DNA of 64,000 nucleotides from contig JAOAHX010000001.1 of NCBI GenBank assembly GCA_026415035.1, positions 241,565 through 305,564 on the forward strand. The letters are read 5' to 3'. Of this stretch, positions 49,578 through 58,832 are shown in pieces; positions within the stretch are counted from its first letter, which is position 1, and every line of letters starts with the position of its first letter. Made by a program: the position numbers and the translations under genes. The DNA comes from Thermodesulfobacteriota bacterium. GTDB lineage: Bacteria > Desulfobacterota > BSN033 > UBA1163. The notes below the pieces were generated by a model. That model was not told where the DNA came from. It was given only the letters and a program-made list of their open reading frames with translations, and did not search any database.

Positions 49578-50507
49578 TCACCTCTTCCCGAAGATCATGG
49601 CCAGGAGGGCCATCCTCACAAAGACGCCATTTCTCACCTGCCGGAAGTAGGCGGCTCCGGGATGGGCGTCCACCTCGGGATGGATCTCATCGACCCTGGG
49701 CAGGGGGTGGAGGATCGTGATCTTCTTCTTCAACCGATCGAGAAAGGCCCGGTCGATGACGAAGCTTCCCTTTACCTTCTCGTATTCGGAAAGCTCGGTG
49801 AACCTCTCCTTCTGGATGCGGGTCATATAGAGGAGATGGCTTGCCCTTGCCGCCTCGAAAAGATCTCCGGTTTCGACGATATCCACGCCCCTTCCCTTCA
49901 AATTCGAGGTGATCTCCTCGGGCATCCGGAGGGATTCAGGGGAGACGAAGTAGAGCTTCGCACCGAAGAGGGAGAGGACCTCCACCAGGGCGTGGACCGT
50001 CCTTCCGTATTTGAGATCTCCGACCAGCGATATCGTCAGATTTTTAAGGGTCCCGACTTCTTTCTTGATGGTGTAGACGTCGAGGAGGGCCTGAGTCGGG
50101 TGCTGGCCCGCGCCGTCCCCCGCGTTGATGATCGGGACGTCGGTCGCATCGGCCGCCTCCTTGGCCGAACCGAGACGGGGATGTCGAAGGACGATCACGT
50201 CCGCATACTGAGAGACGGTCCGGACCGTGTCGACGAGCGTCTCCCCTTTGGCCACCGAGGAGCTTTCGACCGAGCCCATGCCGATCACCCCGCCTCCGAG
50301 GCGCTGCATCGCCGTCTCGAAGGAGAGGCGGGTGCGGGTGCTCGGCTCGAAGAAGAGGGTCGCCAAAATCTTCCCCTTTAACAGCGGGATGGATCCTCTC
50401 TTTTTAAGCTCCTTCTCGAATTCCGAAGCCACTTTGAGAATCGCCTCGATCTCCTTCTTCGAAAATTGATTCCCGTGGAGGATATCCTTTCCCCGAAGAG
50501 TTGACAT
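49578..50507 (-). CDS. pyrB: Aspartate carbamoyltransferase catalytic subunit (PyrB-like)
   Basis: 309 residues from ATG 50507 (AAGGAGG upstream). Carbamoyl-phosphate motif STRTR (56-60), HPTQALLD (136-143) and HPLPRVDEI support aspartate as co-substrate. The usual reaction makes carbamoyl aspartate for pyrimidines; in this operon, between hydantoinase and carbamate kinase, it could run in reverse, releasing carbamoyl phosphate. No pyrI follows. It may double as the cell's only PyrB, which I cannot tell here. Confidence 0.88.
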   Translation of the reverse strand: MSTLRGKDILHGNQFSKKEIEAILKVASEFEKELKKRGSIPLLKGKILATLFFEPSTRTRLSFETAMQRLGGGVIGMGSVESSSVAKGETLVDTVRTVSQYADVIVLRHPRLGSAKEAADATDVPIINAGDGAGQHPTQALLDVYTIKKEVGTLKNLTISLVGDLKYGRTVHALVEVLSLFGAKLYFVSPESLRMPEEITSNLKGRGVDIVETGDLFEAARASHLLYMTRIQKERFTELSEYEKVKGSFVIDRAFLDRLKKKITILHPLPRVDEIHPEVDAHPGAAYFRQVRNGVFVRMALLAMIFGKR

Positions 50508-50553
50508 GGCGGCCTCCTTCATGAACCCATGGTCCGAAATATTGACAACGATC

Positions 50554-51909
50554 TCACAGCTTCACCCTCGTTATCCTCGTTTTCAGGAACCTGCCCTCTC
50601 CTGGCTTTCCTCTCATTTCTCCATCCTCGATGAGAATCCTTCCCCTCTGGATCACAACAACGGGCTTCCCCCTGCACCTTCGACCTTCGTAAAGGGTGTA
50701 GGGCGCCTGGGAGTGCTGATTCTCCTTCCGGATCGTATGAATGGCATTGGGGTCGAACACGACGAGATCGGCATCGGCTCCCTTCTGGATCACACCCTTT
50801 CGGGGATAGAGGCCGAAGATCTGGGCAGGGTTTTCAGAGAAGAGCCTTACGAGCTGTTGAAGCTTAAGCCTCTTCCGGTTCACTCCCTCGTCGTAGACGA
50901 CCGTGAGCATCGTCTCGGTCTGGGGCGAGCCGTAAGGTGATTCGAAGAAGGGATCGTCGATCCTCTTCGCCTTGGGCGCATGGTCGCTTGCGATGGTATC
51001 GATGATCCCCTTCTTAATCGCCTCCCAGAGGGCGAGGCGATCCTTTTCGGTCCGCAAAGGGGGGCCGATCTTGGCAAGAGGCCCCAGCTTCTGGAGCGTC
51101 CGGTCCGTCAGGGTCAAATACTGGGGACACGTCTCCACGTAGACGCATTGACCCTCGGCCTTGGCCTGCCTGATAGGCGCAACCCCTCTCCCCGTGCTCA
51201 GATGGACGATGTAAAGAGGACAGCGGGTGACCGCGGCGATCGAGATGGCCCTGAAGATGGCCTCGGCCTCGAGGTAATCGGGCCTCGTCTTGAGAAAGAC
51301 CTTCTTCTGATCCTCCCCCCTCGCAAGGGAACGATCCTCGAAATAGTCGGTCACCAGTCCGTTTTCAGCGTGGACCATGGCCAGGCCACCGCATTCAGCG
51401 ATCACGTCCATGGCCTTGGCCAGATGGTAATCGTCGGTCATCCACTTCAGCTTGGCATAGGCCATGAACATCTTGAAGGAGGTCACCCCTAACTCGAAGG
51501 CCTTGGGGATCTCTTCGATCTGGGTGGCGGGGTCGAAGAGCGTCCCGTGGATGGCAAAGTCGAGATAGGACTTTTGAGCCCCCTCTTCCTGATACTGCCT
51601 GATCGTATCGATCAGTTTCATCCCGGGCTTGGCATAGGCGAAATGGATGAGGGTCGTCACGCCGCCGTGGGCCGCAGAAAAGGAGGCCCCTCCCATATCA
51701 TCTTCGTAGACGGGATGGACGTGGACATCGATCACCCCGGGCAGCACATACTTTTCGGAGGCGTCGATGACCTTTCGGGCCTCCTCTCTCTTCAATCCGG
51801 GCTCGACCTTGACGATCTTTTCTCCAGTGATGGCCACATCGGCCTTCCGGAGGCCCATCCCTGTCACCACCGTCCCCTTCTGGATCAGAAGGTCGTATTG
51901 GTTTCCCAT
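50554..51909 (-). CDS. hyuA: Dihydropyrimidinase/D-hydantoinase-family amidohydrolase
   Basis: 451 residues from ATG 51909 (GGGAGG eight bases upstream); a GTG at 51918 overlapping the previous stop is the alternative. Binuclear metal site: HxH in DVHVHP (His63, His65), carboxylated Lys146 in SFKMFMAY (typical of dihydropyrimidinase and hydantoinase), later histidines in AMVHAENG and IVHLSTGRG, and Asp in ASDHAPK. It should open a cyclic ureide or hydantoin ring to an N-carbamoyl compound, which the neighbouring carbamoyltransferases or YgeY could process. Resembles E. coli HyuA of the yge-yqe region. Confidence 0.9.
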   Translation of the reverse strand: MGNQYDLLIQKGTVVTGMGLRKADVAITGEKIVKVEPGLKREEARKVIDASEKYVLPGVIDVHVHPVYEDDMGGASFSAAHGGVTTLIHFAYAKPGMKLIDTIRQYQEEGAQKSYLDFAIHGTLFDPATQIEEIPKAFELGVTSFKMFMAYAKLKWMTDDYHLAKAMDVIAECGGLAMVHAENGLVTDYFEDRSLARGEDQKKVFLKTRPDYLEAEAIFRAISIAAVTRCPLYIVHLSTGRGVAPIRQAKAEGQCVYVETCPQYLTLTDRTLQKLGPLAKIGPPLRTEKDRLALWEAIKKGIIDTIASDHAPKAKRIDDPFFESPYGSPQTETMLTVVYDEGVNRKRLKLQQLVRLFSENPAQIFGLYPRKGVIQKGADADLVVFDPNAIHTIRKENQHSQAPYTLYEGRRCRGKPVVVIQRGRILIEDGEMRGKPGEGRFLKTRITRVKL

Positions 51910-51914
51910 CTCCG

Positions 51915-52394
51915 TCACCTCCCTTCCCCTCTAAGGTCAGAGGCCGCTTTTATCGCCTGGACGATCTGGGTGTAACCCGTACAACGGCAGAGATTTCCCC
52001 TGAGATGGTGCCGGATCTCCTCCTCGCTCGGATGGGGATTCTGATCGAGGAGGTTCTTGGCCATCAGGATCATCCCGGGGGTGCAGAACCCACACTGGAC
52101 CGCTCCGTGCTCCAAAAAGGTCTCCTGGATCGGATGGAGCCTTCCGTCCGATCCAGCAAGGCCTTCGATGGTGACGACCTCACCTCCATCGACCGCCACC
52201 GCAAGGGTCAGACAGGAAAGGATGGGCTCTCCGTCCAGGAGAACGGTGCAGGAACCGCACTCCCCGATCCCGCATCCATACTTGGCTCCGGTCAACCCCA
52301 ATCGTTCCCGCAGGACATTCAACAGGAGTTCATGGGGAGCGACCAGAAGCTCCCTTTTGACGCCGTTGACGGTCAGGGTGATCTGTCTCTTCAA
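51915..52394 (-). CDS. [2Fe-2S] subunit of a molybdenum hydroxylase (XdhC/CoxS/HcrC type)
   Basis: 159 residues. The plant-type cluster motif YGCGIGECGSCTVLLDG with a later Cys, and the second cluster motif QCGFCTPGMI plus GNLCRCTGYTQI, identify the small subunit of xanthine-dehydrogenase-like hydroxylases. I favour the TTG start at 52394 because AGGAGGT lies five bases upstream; ATG 52415 is the alternative. The striking point is that no molybdopterin or FAD subunit gene is in the window, so its partners must be elsewhere. It lies between argF and the hydantoinase with close spacing, supporting an oxidation step on a purine-like or related ring. Confidence 0.9.
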   Translation of the reverse strand: MKRQITLTVNGVKRELLVAPHELLLNVLRERLGLTGAKYGCGIGECGSCTVLLDGEPILSCLTLAVAVDGGEVVTIEGLAGSDGRLHPIQETFLEHGAVQCGFCTPGMILMAKNLLDQNPHPSEEEIRHHLRGNLCRCTGYTQIVQAIKAASDLRGEGR

Positions 52395-52444
52395 GGTGGA
52401 CCTCCTCGCGGTCATCAAGAAGAGTTGGGCTTCCCTGGGGAGAC

Positions 52445-53377
52445 TTACATCACCAAGGCCATGAGGGCCTTCTGGGTGTGCAACCGGTTCTCCGCCTGAT
52501 CGAAGATGACGCTATGGGGAGAATCGGCGACCTCGTTGGTCACCTCCTCTCCCCGATGGGCCGGAAGGCAGTGCATGAAGATGTAATCTTCTTTGGCTCC
52601 CTTCACCAGGTCGGAGTTGACCTGATAAGGTTTGAGGATTTTCACCCTCTCTGCCTGCTCCTTCTCCTTGCCCATGCTCGCCCAGACATCGGTATAGACC
52701 ACATCGGCTCCCCGGACCGCCTCGTGAGGATCCTGGGTCACGACCACGTCGGAGCCGTTCCTCCTGGCGACCCTCCTTCCCTCGGCCACGACCTCCGGAT
52801 CGGGTTCGTACCCTTTGGGACAGGCGAGGACGATATTCATCCCCACCTTCGAACACCCTTCGATGAGGGAGTGGGCGACGTTGTTGCCATCTCCCACGTA
52901 GGCCAACCTCAACCCCTCGAACCTGCCTTTCTTCTCGTAAACGGTGAAGAGGTCGGCCAGGCCCTGACAGGGGTGGGAAAAATCGGAAAGCCCGTTGATC
53001 ACCGGGACCGTGGCATAGCGGATGAGGTCGAGGATCGTCTGGTGGGCGAAGACCCTGGCCATGATCCCGTTGACATAGCGGGAAAGGGTCCTCGCGGTAT
53101 CCCCGATCGTTTCTCCCCTCCCCAACTGCAAATCGTTTGCGCTCAAGTAGAGGGCATAACCTCCCAACTGCCACATCCCCACCTCGAAGGAGACCCGGGT
53201 CCGGGTGGAGGGCTTTTCGAAGATCATCGCAAGGGTCTTTCCCTTCAACAAGGGATGTTCTTGCCCCCGGAGAAGTTGAAGCTTCAACAACTCAGAGGTC
53301 TTGAGGATCTGCTCGAGCTCCTCCCGGGTCAGGTCATTGAGCGTGGCCAGCGATCGGCCCTTCATCTGCACAGCCAT
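52445..53377 (-). CDS. argF: Ornithine carbamoyltransferase-like
   Basis: 310 residues. STRTR (59-63), HPCQGLADL, and the ornithine-loop [13 protein letters not shown] with DVWASMG identify an OTCase. It may make citrulline for arginine or, in a catabolic setting with carbamate kinase, break citrulline. It is first in the leftward operon, with its promoter 54 bases upstream. No other arginine gene is close, which favours a catabolic role, though a housekeeping one is not excluded. Confidence 0.9.
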   Translation of the reverse strand: MAVQMKGRSLATLNDLTREELEQILKTSELLKLQLLRGQEHPLLKGKTLAMIFEKPSTRTRVSFEVGMWQLGGYALYLSANDLQLGRGETIGDTARTLSRYVNGIMARVFAHQTILDLIRYATVPVINGLSDFSHPCQGLADLFTVYEKKGRFEGLRLAYVGDGNNVAHSLIEGCSKVGMNIVLACPKGYEPDPEVVAEGRRVARRNGSDVVVTQDPHEAVRGADVVYTDVWASMGKEKEQAERVKILKPYQVNSDLVKGAKEDYIFMHCLPAHRGEEVTNEVADSPHSVIFDQAENRLHTQKALMALVM

Positions 53378-53430
53378 TGATTAATTCCTCCTTCACCTGC
53401 TTTTTTTAAATTCAATGGGTGACACGCTCT

Positions 53431-53459
53431 TTAATATCAGAACTGGACCCCTTTGTCAA
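53431..53459 (-). promoter_or_regulatory. Sigma-70-type promoter of the leftward catabolic operon
   Basis: TTGACA (53459-53454), 17-base spacer, TATTAA (53436-53431) on the minus strand, aimed at argF-[2Fe-2S]-hyuA-pyrB-arcC. Only 19 bases separate its -35 from that of the opposite promoter. Confidence 0.65.
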
Positions 53460-53478
53460 AGAAGAATGAAAGCGTCTA

Positions 53479-53507
53479 TTGACAGGGGGAGGGGCTTTTT
53501 CTATAAT
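53479..53507 (+). promoter_or_regulatory. Consensus sigma-70 promoter of the rightward TRAP/catabolic operon
   Basis: TTGACA (53479-53484), 17-base spacer, TATAAT (53502-53507), a perfect consensus. It drives dctP and the genes after it; the dctP start is 37 bases past the -10. Confidence 0.75.
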
Positions 53508-53544
53508 TCGAAAAATTTTAAGACTCGAGCAAGGAGGAAGGTTT

Positions 53545-54603
53545 ATGAAATCGAAATCTTTGAGCTTCATCGTCTCGGGAGTCCTGGCGGTCCTTCTTCT
53601 ATTCTCGGCCGACGCCATCGCCTCTTCCAAGGTCCTGAAGCTGGCCCATCTCAACCCCCAGGATCCCTTCGACAATCCCACCGCGCCGATTGCCGCCGTC
53701 TTCAAGAACATGGTGGAATCCAGGACGAACATGGGCCTTAAGGTGGAGATTTACGCCGCGGGCGTCCTCGGGAAAGAAAGGGAATCGATGGAACAGGTCC
53801 AGCAGGGGGTGATCCAGAGTTACATCGCCTCCGGGACCGGCATCGCCCAGTTCTATAAGGCCTACGATGTCACCAACCTTCCCTTTGCCTTCAGTTCCTA
53901 TGCCGTCGCCTACGAGGTCTACGACGGTCCCTTTGGCCAGGAGATGGCCGAGGATATCCGGAAGAAGACGGGATTTAAAGTCCTGGGTTTTGGAGAGTCA
54001 GGCGGGTTCTTCCAGATCACCAACTCGAAGCGTCCCATTAAAACCCCTGCGGACATGAAAGGGCTCAAAATCCGTACGATGTCCATCCCCCTCCACATGG
54101 GGATCATCGAATCCCTCGGAGGCGCAGCCACCCCCATCGCCTGGGCGGAGGTTTACACGGCCCTCCAGACGGGTGTGGTCGATGGCCAGATGAACCCGAT
54201 CCCGATCATCAACACGGCCAAATTTTACGAGGTTCAAAAATATATCACCCTGACGAACCACCTCTATGCCCCTTATGTGTGGGTGATGAATGACAAGTGG
54301 TATCAGGGGTTGACCCCTGCCGAAAAAGAGATCGTCACCGATGCCGCCCAGACCGCCCTGATCGCGGGAAGGGGTCTCAACCGGGTCCTCGAATCCTCCG
54401 ATAAAGGCCTGCCGGTCATCGCCAAACGGATGGAGGTCTATACCCCCACCGCAGAGGAGCTCGCCCAGTTCAGGAAACTGGCCATCGCCGGAGCCCAGAA
54501 GATCATCGCGGAAAAACTGGGAGAGGAGGGAAAGATCTGGGCCGATAAATTCCTAAAGGCGATCGAGGTGGCCGAAAAGAAGGTCAAGGCCCTGGCCCGA
54601 TGA
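53545..54603 (+). CDS. dctP: TRAP transporter solute-binding protein (DctP family)
   Basis: 352 residues from ATG 53545 with AAGGAGG eight bases upstream. A signal peptide (LSFIVSGVLAVLLLFSADAI, cleavage near residue 27) leads into a TRAP substrate-binding protein. KLAHLNPQDPFDNPTA and the conserved Arg segment GLKIRTMSIPLH fit the family; this Arg usually binds a substrate carboxylate. GVVDGQMNPIPII follows. A carboxylated substrate such as a ureido acid is consistent with the operon, but the ligand is not readable from sequence. First gene of the rightward operon. Confidence 0.93.
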   Translation: MKSKSLSFIVSGVLAVLLLFSADAIASSKVLKLAHLNPQDPFDNPTAPIAAVFKNMVESRTNMGLKVEIYAAGVLGKERESMEQVQQGVIQSYIASGTGIAQFYKAYDVTNLPFAFSSYAVAYEVYDGPFGQEMAEDIRKKTGFKVLGFGESGGFFQITNSKRPIKTPADMKGLKIRTMSIPLHMGIIESLGGAATPIAWAEVYTALQTGVVDGQMNPIPIINTAKFYEVQKYITLTNHLYAPYVWVMNDKWYQGLTPAEKEIVTDAAQTALIAGRGLNRVLESSDKGLPVIAKRMEVYTPTAEELAQFRKLAIAGAQKIIAEKLGEEGKIWADKFLKAIEVAEKKVKALAR

Positions 54604-55088
54604 GAATCGTCGAAAAACTCTCATGGGTCGTGGAGAGGGTGGCGGCGATCCCCTGCATGATGGCCATCGGGGGGATGACCATCATTGTCCTCCTGGGAGT
54701 GCTCTTCCGCTACGTCTTTAGAAGCCCTCTCGGTTGGACTGAGGAAGCAGCCCGCTATCTGATGATCTGGGCTGCTTCCCTCGCCGTGAGCATGGGGATC
54801 ATGAAAGGAGAACATGTGGGGATCCATCTGGTGGTCAACGCCCTTCCCCAAAAGGTTAAAAAGGGCGTGGCGGTCTTTGTCCACCTCGCCATCCTGGCCT
54901 TCCTGTGGGTCTTGACCGAACGTGGCTACCACATGGCCCTGAACGGAAGGAATCAATTTGCCCCCCTCTTGGGGATCACCATGGTCTGGTCTTTGGCCGC
55001 TGTCCCGATCGCAGGCCTCTTGGCTATGCTCCAGACGGTTTTCTCCCTTCTGAAACTCTTTCCCCCTTCGAAGGACACATCGAATTAG
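54600..55088 (+). CDS. dctQ: TRAP transporter small permease (DctQ)
   Basis: 162 residues, four predicted membrane helices (about 15-38, 48-68, 85-105, 128-150). LLGVLFRYVFRSPLGWTEEA with the conserved Trp-Thr-Glu-Glu is the DctQ signature. Overlaps the dctP stop as ATGA and pairs with dctM nine bases later. Partner of DctM in sodium-linked high-affinity uptake. Confidence 0.92.
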   Translation: MRIVEKLSWVVERVAAIPCMMAIGGMTIIVLLGVLFRYVFRSPLGWTEEAARYLMIWAASLAVSMGIMKGEHVGIHLVVNALPQKVKKGVAVFVHLAILAFLWVLTERGYHMALNGRNQFAPLLGITMVWSLAAVPIAGLLAMLQTVFSLLKLFPPSKDTSN

Positions 55089-55097
55089 GATGAGGCC

Positions 55098-56381
55098 ATG
55101 CTCTGGTTTATCGGAGCCGTCTTTTTAGGTCTCCTGCTTCTCGGAACGCCCATCGGGTTTGCCCTGGGGATTTCGGCCCTGGCAGTCTTCCTGAAGATGG
55201 ACGTCCCCGTTCTTTTCAACATGGTCCCCCAGCGCTTCTTCGCCGGCCTGGACATGTTCACCCTGATGGCCATGCCCTTCTTCATCCTTGCCGGAGAGAT
55301 GATGAACAAGGCGGGGATCACCCATCGCCTCGTTCAATTTGCCAACGCCCTGGTGGGCCATCTGAGAGGAGGGCTTGCCCACGCCAACATCGTGGCCAGC
55401 GTCTTCTTTGCAGGGCTGACTGGTGCGGCCGTCTCCGATACGGCGGCCATCGGGACCATGCTCATCCCGGCCATGGAAAAGGATGGCTATGACCGCGATT
55501 ACAGCGCCGCCGTCACCGCCTCGTCTTCCATCATCGGCCCCACGATCCCTCCCAGCAATATGATGGTCATCTACGGATCGTTGATGAACGTGTCGATTGC
55601 TGGGCTTTTCGCCACGGGGATCCTGACCGGCCTCCTCCTCGCCTTCCTGTTGATGCTCATGGCCTCCTATTTCGCGGCCAAGAGAAATTATCCCAAAAAA
55701 CCTCGAAGCTCTTTCCGGGATCTGGTCCGGTCGACCCGGGAGGCCCTCATCCCTCTTATGATGCCGGTCATCATCCTGGGCGGCATTCTCTCGGGGATCT
55801 TCACCCCTACGGAGGCCGCTGCCGTTGCCGTCGGATATGCGGCGGTCATCGGCCTGTTCGTCCTCAAAACCCTCAAACTCAAGGATTTTCCAGAACTCTT
55901 CTATAAGACCGCGATGACCACAGGCGTGGTCTTCTTGATCATCGGCACGGCCAACATCTGCGGATGGATTCTGGCCTCGGAGAAGATCCCGGAGGCGGTG
56001 GCCAAGGCCATGGTCTCGATCAGCGACGACAAGACCGTCATCCTCCTCATGATCCTCCTCCTCATGGCCATCGTCGGCTGTTTCATGGACATCGCGGCCG
56101 CCCTGATCATCCTCGGCCCCATCCTCCATCCCCTTGCGGTGAGCCACGGCGTCCATCCCCTCCACTTCGGGATCATCATGGTCTTCTCCCTCAACATCGC
56201 CCTGACGACCCCACCGGTGGGGGCATGCCTCTTTGTGGCCTGCGGGATCACCAAATTGAGCCTGGAGCAACTTTCAAAAGCCATCTGGCCTTTTATCGTG
56301 ATGGAATTTTTGGCCCTGTTCATCATCACCTTCGTCCCGGAGATCCCCTTGGCGATCCCGAAACTCCTCGGGTATGCCTAA
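55098..56381 (+). CDS. dctM: TRAP transporter large permease (DctM)
   Basis: 427 residues, about 12 membrane segments, standard size. Family signatures include GTPIGFALGISALAVFL, MAMPFFILAGEMMNKAGI, GLTGAAVSDTAAIGTMLIPA and GPTIPPSNMMVIYGS near 145-165, and LNIALTTPPVGACLFVACG near the C-terminus. Forms the channel of the TRAP importer with DctQ. Followed 46 bases later by the ygeY-like gene, tying uptake to catabolism. Confidence 0.94.
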   Translation: MLWFIGAVFLGLLLLGTPIGFALGISALAVFLKMDVPVLFNMVPQRFFAGLDMFTLMAMPFFILAGEMMNKAGITHRLVQFANALVGHLRGGLAHANIVASVFFAGLTGAAVSDTAAIGTMLIPAMEKDGYDRDYSAAVTASSSIIGPTIPPSNMMVIYGSLMNVSIAGLFATGILTGLLLAFLLMLMASYFAAKRNYPKKPRSSFRDLVRSTREALIPLMMPVIILGGILSGIFTPTEAAAVAVGYAAVIGLFVLKTLKLKDFPELFYKTAMTTGVVFLIIGTANICGWILASEKIPEAVAKAMVSISDDKTVILLMILLLMAIVGCFMDIAAALIILGPILHPLAVSHGVHPLHFGIIMVFSLNIALTTPPVGACLFVACGITKLSLEQLSKAIWPFIVMEFLALFIITFVPEIPLAIPKLLGYA

Positions 56382-56427
56382 CCGAAAGGCCGAGAGGATC
56401 GGCTGGAAAGCGAGGTAGAATCTTTCC

Positions 56428-57615
56428 GTGAACCTGGTCGATCGGATCCTTCGTCTCGCCTGGGACTATCGTGAGGAAACGGCCCAGAACCTTTCAAGGC
56501 TGGTCCGAATCAAATCCCTCAGCACGAAGGAAGAGGCGGTTCAGAAGGAGCTTCTCCGTCTGATGGAGCCTTTGAATTTAGACGAGCTGAGGATCGACGG
56601 CCTGGGAAATGTGATCGGCCGTCTTGGAGATGGGAAGAGGGTTCTTGCCCTTGACGCCCACATGGACACGGTCGATGCGGGGAATGTAGAGAACTGGGAT
56701 TTTGATCCCTTTTCGGGCAAGATCGAGGGAGGTTTTGTCTGCGGAAGGGGGACGGTGGACCAGAAAGGGGGGGCGGCGAGCTTCCTCACCACCGCGAAGA
56801 TCCTCAAGGAGATCGGACTGCAGGGGAATGAGGTCACGCTCTATTTTGTGGGGAGTGTGATCGAGGAGGATTGTGACGGTCTCTGTTGGAAGTACCTCAT
56901 CGAGAAAGAGGGGATCCGGCCGGACCTGGTCATCTGCACCGAACCCACCGACGGAAAGATCCACAGAGGTCACAGAGGCCGGATGGAGATGGAGGTCACT
57001 TTTCGAGGAATCTCGGCCCACGGATCAGCACCGGAGCGTGGGAAAAATGCGATCTATATGGCCTCCGAAGCCTGCCTCCAGATCAGAGCCCTCAACGGCC
57101 GGTTGAGCACCGACCCCTTCCTTGGAAAGGGATCGGTCACCGTCACGGAATTCGTCTCCCGAAGCCCCTCCCTCTGCGCGGTGGCCGATTACGCCAAAAT
57201 CCACATCGATCGGAGGTTGACCCTGGGAGAGACGAAAGAATCGGCCCTCCGGGAGATTCGGGAGATCGTCCAACCCCTGGAGGGGGAGGTCCGGGTCCCC
57301 TATTACGAGGAAATCGCCTACACGGGATTGCGCTATGGGATGGAGAAGTATTACCCGACCTGGATGCTCCCCGAAGACCACCCCGCCCTAAAAAAGGCGA
57401 AGGAGGTCTATGTCTCTCTCTTCCATAGTGACCCCATCGTGGATAAGTGGACCTTTTCCACCAATGCCGTCACGATCCAAGGGCTTTACGGCATCCCGGT
57501 CATCGGCTACGGCCCTGGCAACGAGGCGCTGGCCCACGCTCCCAACGAAAAGGTCCCGATAGACGATCTGGTCAAGGCCTCGGCCTTCTATGCCCTTTTC
57601 GCCTGTCAGTTCTGA
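56428..57615 (+). CDS. ygeY: YgeY-type M20 metallohydrolase (selenium-metabolism-linked hydrolase family)
   Basis: 395 residues of the M20 peptidase/deacylase family. Metal-site segments: LDAHMDTVDAG (His/Asp), CGRGTVDQKGG, VGSVIEEDCDGL (catalytic Glu pair) and ICTEPTDGKIHRGHRG. The dimerisation insert (about 180-290) is present. Sequence style matches YgeY, found with YgeW in anaerobe clusters for purine and ureide breakdown and linked to selenium-dependent hydroxylases. Likely removes a carbamoyl or acyl group from an amino acid; the substrate is not proven. The start is GTG at 56428. Confidence 0.85.
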   Translation: MNLVDRILRLAWDYREETAQNLSRLVRIKSLSTKEEAVQKELLRLMEPLNLDELRIDGLGNVIGRLGDGKRVLALDAHMDTVDAGNVENWDFDPFSGKIEGGFVCGRGTVDQKGGAASFLTTAKILKEIGLQGNEVTLYFVGSVIEEDCDGLCWKYLIEKEGIRPDLVICTEPTDGKIHRGHRGRMEMEVTFRGISAHGSAPERGKNAIYMASEACLQIRALNGRLSTDPFLGKGSVTVTEFVSRSPSLCAVADYAKIHIDRRLTLGETKESALREIREIVQPLEGEVRVPYYEEIAYTGLRYGMEKYYPTWMLPEDHPALKKAKEVYVSLFHSDPIVDKWTFSTNAVTIQGLYGIPVIGYGPGNEALAHAPNEKVPIDDLVKASAFYALFACQF

Positions 57616-57633
57616 AGCGATGCGAGGAATCCA

Positions 57634-58830
57634 ATGGAATATCAGGCCCTAATCGATCGTCTGGAATCGTTGAGGACGAACCTCTATCAAACCGACTTTT
57701 TGCTCACCTGGGAGAGATCCGACGACGAGATCAAAGGGATCCTGTGGGTGGCCGAAGCCCTCCGATCGCTTCACCGTCGCCAACTCTCCGCCCGATGCTT
57801 CGAATCGGGTCTGGCCATCTCCATCTTCCGGGACAAATCGACCCGAACCCGATTCGCCTTCTCGGCCGCTGCCAACTTCTTGGGCCTCGGGGTCCAGGAG
57901 CTGGACGAGGAGAAGACCCAGATGACCCACGGAGAGACGGTCCGGGAGACGGCCAATATGATCTCCTTCTTCGCCGAGGTGATCGGCATTCGCGACGATA
58001 TCTACCTCGGGCTGGGCCATCGTTACATGAAGGAGGTTGCCGACGCCCTCGCGGACGGATTCCGTCACGGCGTCTTGAACCAACGCCCCACCGTGATCAA
58101 CCTCCAATGCGATCTCGACCATCCCACCCAATCCTTGGCCGATCTGCTCCATTTAATAAACTATTTCGGCTCTCTGGAGGCCCTTCGAGGGAAGAAGCTC
58201 GCCATGAGCTGGGCCTACTCCCCGAGCTATGGCAAACCCCTTTCGGTCCCCCAGGGCGTCATCGGCCTGATGACCCGGTTCGGCATGGAGGTCTCCCTCG
58301 CCCATCCCGAAGGGTATGACCTCGTCCCAGAGGTGATCGATTTGGCCAAAAGACAGGCAGGCCGAAGCGGTGGGTCCTTCAAGATCGTCCATTCCATGGA
58401 GGAGGCCTTCGAGGGAGCGGATGTCGTCTATCCGAAGAGCTGGGCTCCCTATGAGGTGATGGAAAGGCGAACCCAACTTTTAAACAAGGGAGACCTCGGC
58501 GGCCTCAAAGATCTCGAGAGGGAGTGCCTCGAACAAAATGCCCGCCACCGGGCCTGGGAGTGCACGGAGGAGAAGATGAAATTGACCAGGGAGGGAAAGG
58601 GTCTCTACATGCACTGCCTTCCTGCGGATATCTCCTCGGTCTCTTGCCCCCAGGGAGAAGTGGAGGCGAGCGTCTTCGAGCGGTATCGCCTGGCCACGTA
58701 TCAAGAGGCGGGATACAAACCTTATATCATCGCCTCGATCATCCTCAATACTCGGTTTGAAAATCCCGTGCCGCTCCTTCGGGAGATGGAGAGGCGAAAG
58801 ACGAAACGCCTCGGAAGCCCCTTCGTTTGA
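57634..58830 (+). CDS. ygeW: YgeW-type knotted carbamoyltransferase
   Basis: 398 residues, longer than OTCase or ATCase because of YgeW-type insertions. Carbamoyl-phosphate motif STRTR (69-73), HPTQSLADL (163-171), the distinctive SWAYSPSYGKPLSVPQG near 213, and LYMHCLPADIS near 324. The E. coli homologue's natural co-substrate has long been uncertain, and clusters with YgeY, hydantoinase and carbamate kinase point to ureide or uric-acid-derived intermediates. It is the third carbamoyltransferase in the two divergent operons. Its stop abuts the next gene. Confidence 0.92.
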   Translation: MEYQALIDRLESLRTNLYQTDFLLTWERSDDEIKGILWVAEALRSLHRRQLSARCFESGLAISIFRDKSTRTRFAFSAAANFLGLGVQELDEEKTQMTHGETVRETANMISFFAEVIGIRDDIYLGLGHRYMKEVADALADGFRHGVLNQRPTVINLQCDLDHPTQSLADLLHLINYFGSLEALRGKKLAMSWAYSPSYGKPLSVPQGVIGLMTRFGMEVSLAHPEGYDLVPEVIDLAKRQAGRSGGSFKIVHSMEEAFEGADVVYPKSWAPYEVMERRTQLLNKGDLGGLKDLERECLEQNARHRAWECTEEKMKLTREGKGLYMHCLPADISSVSCPQGEVEASVFERYRLATYQEAGYKPYIIASIILNTRFENPVPLLREMERRKTKRLGSPFV

Positions 58831-58832
58831 TC

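Noticed and set aside
53415..53741. Plus-strand open frame beginning before dctP
   Set aside because: Overlaps the divergent promoters and dctP in another frame; dctP starts at the ATG with AAGGAGG.
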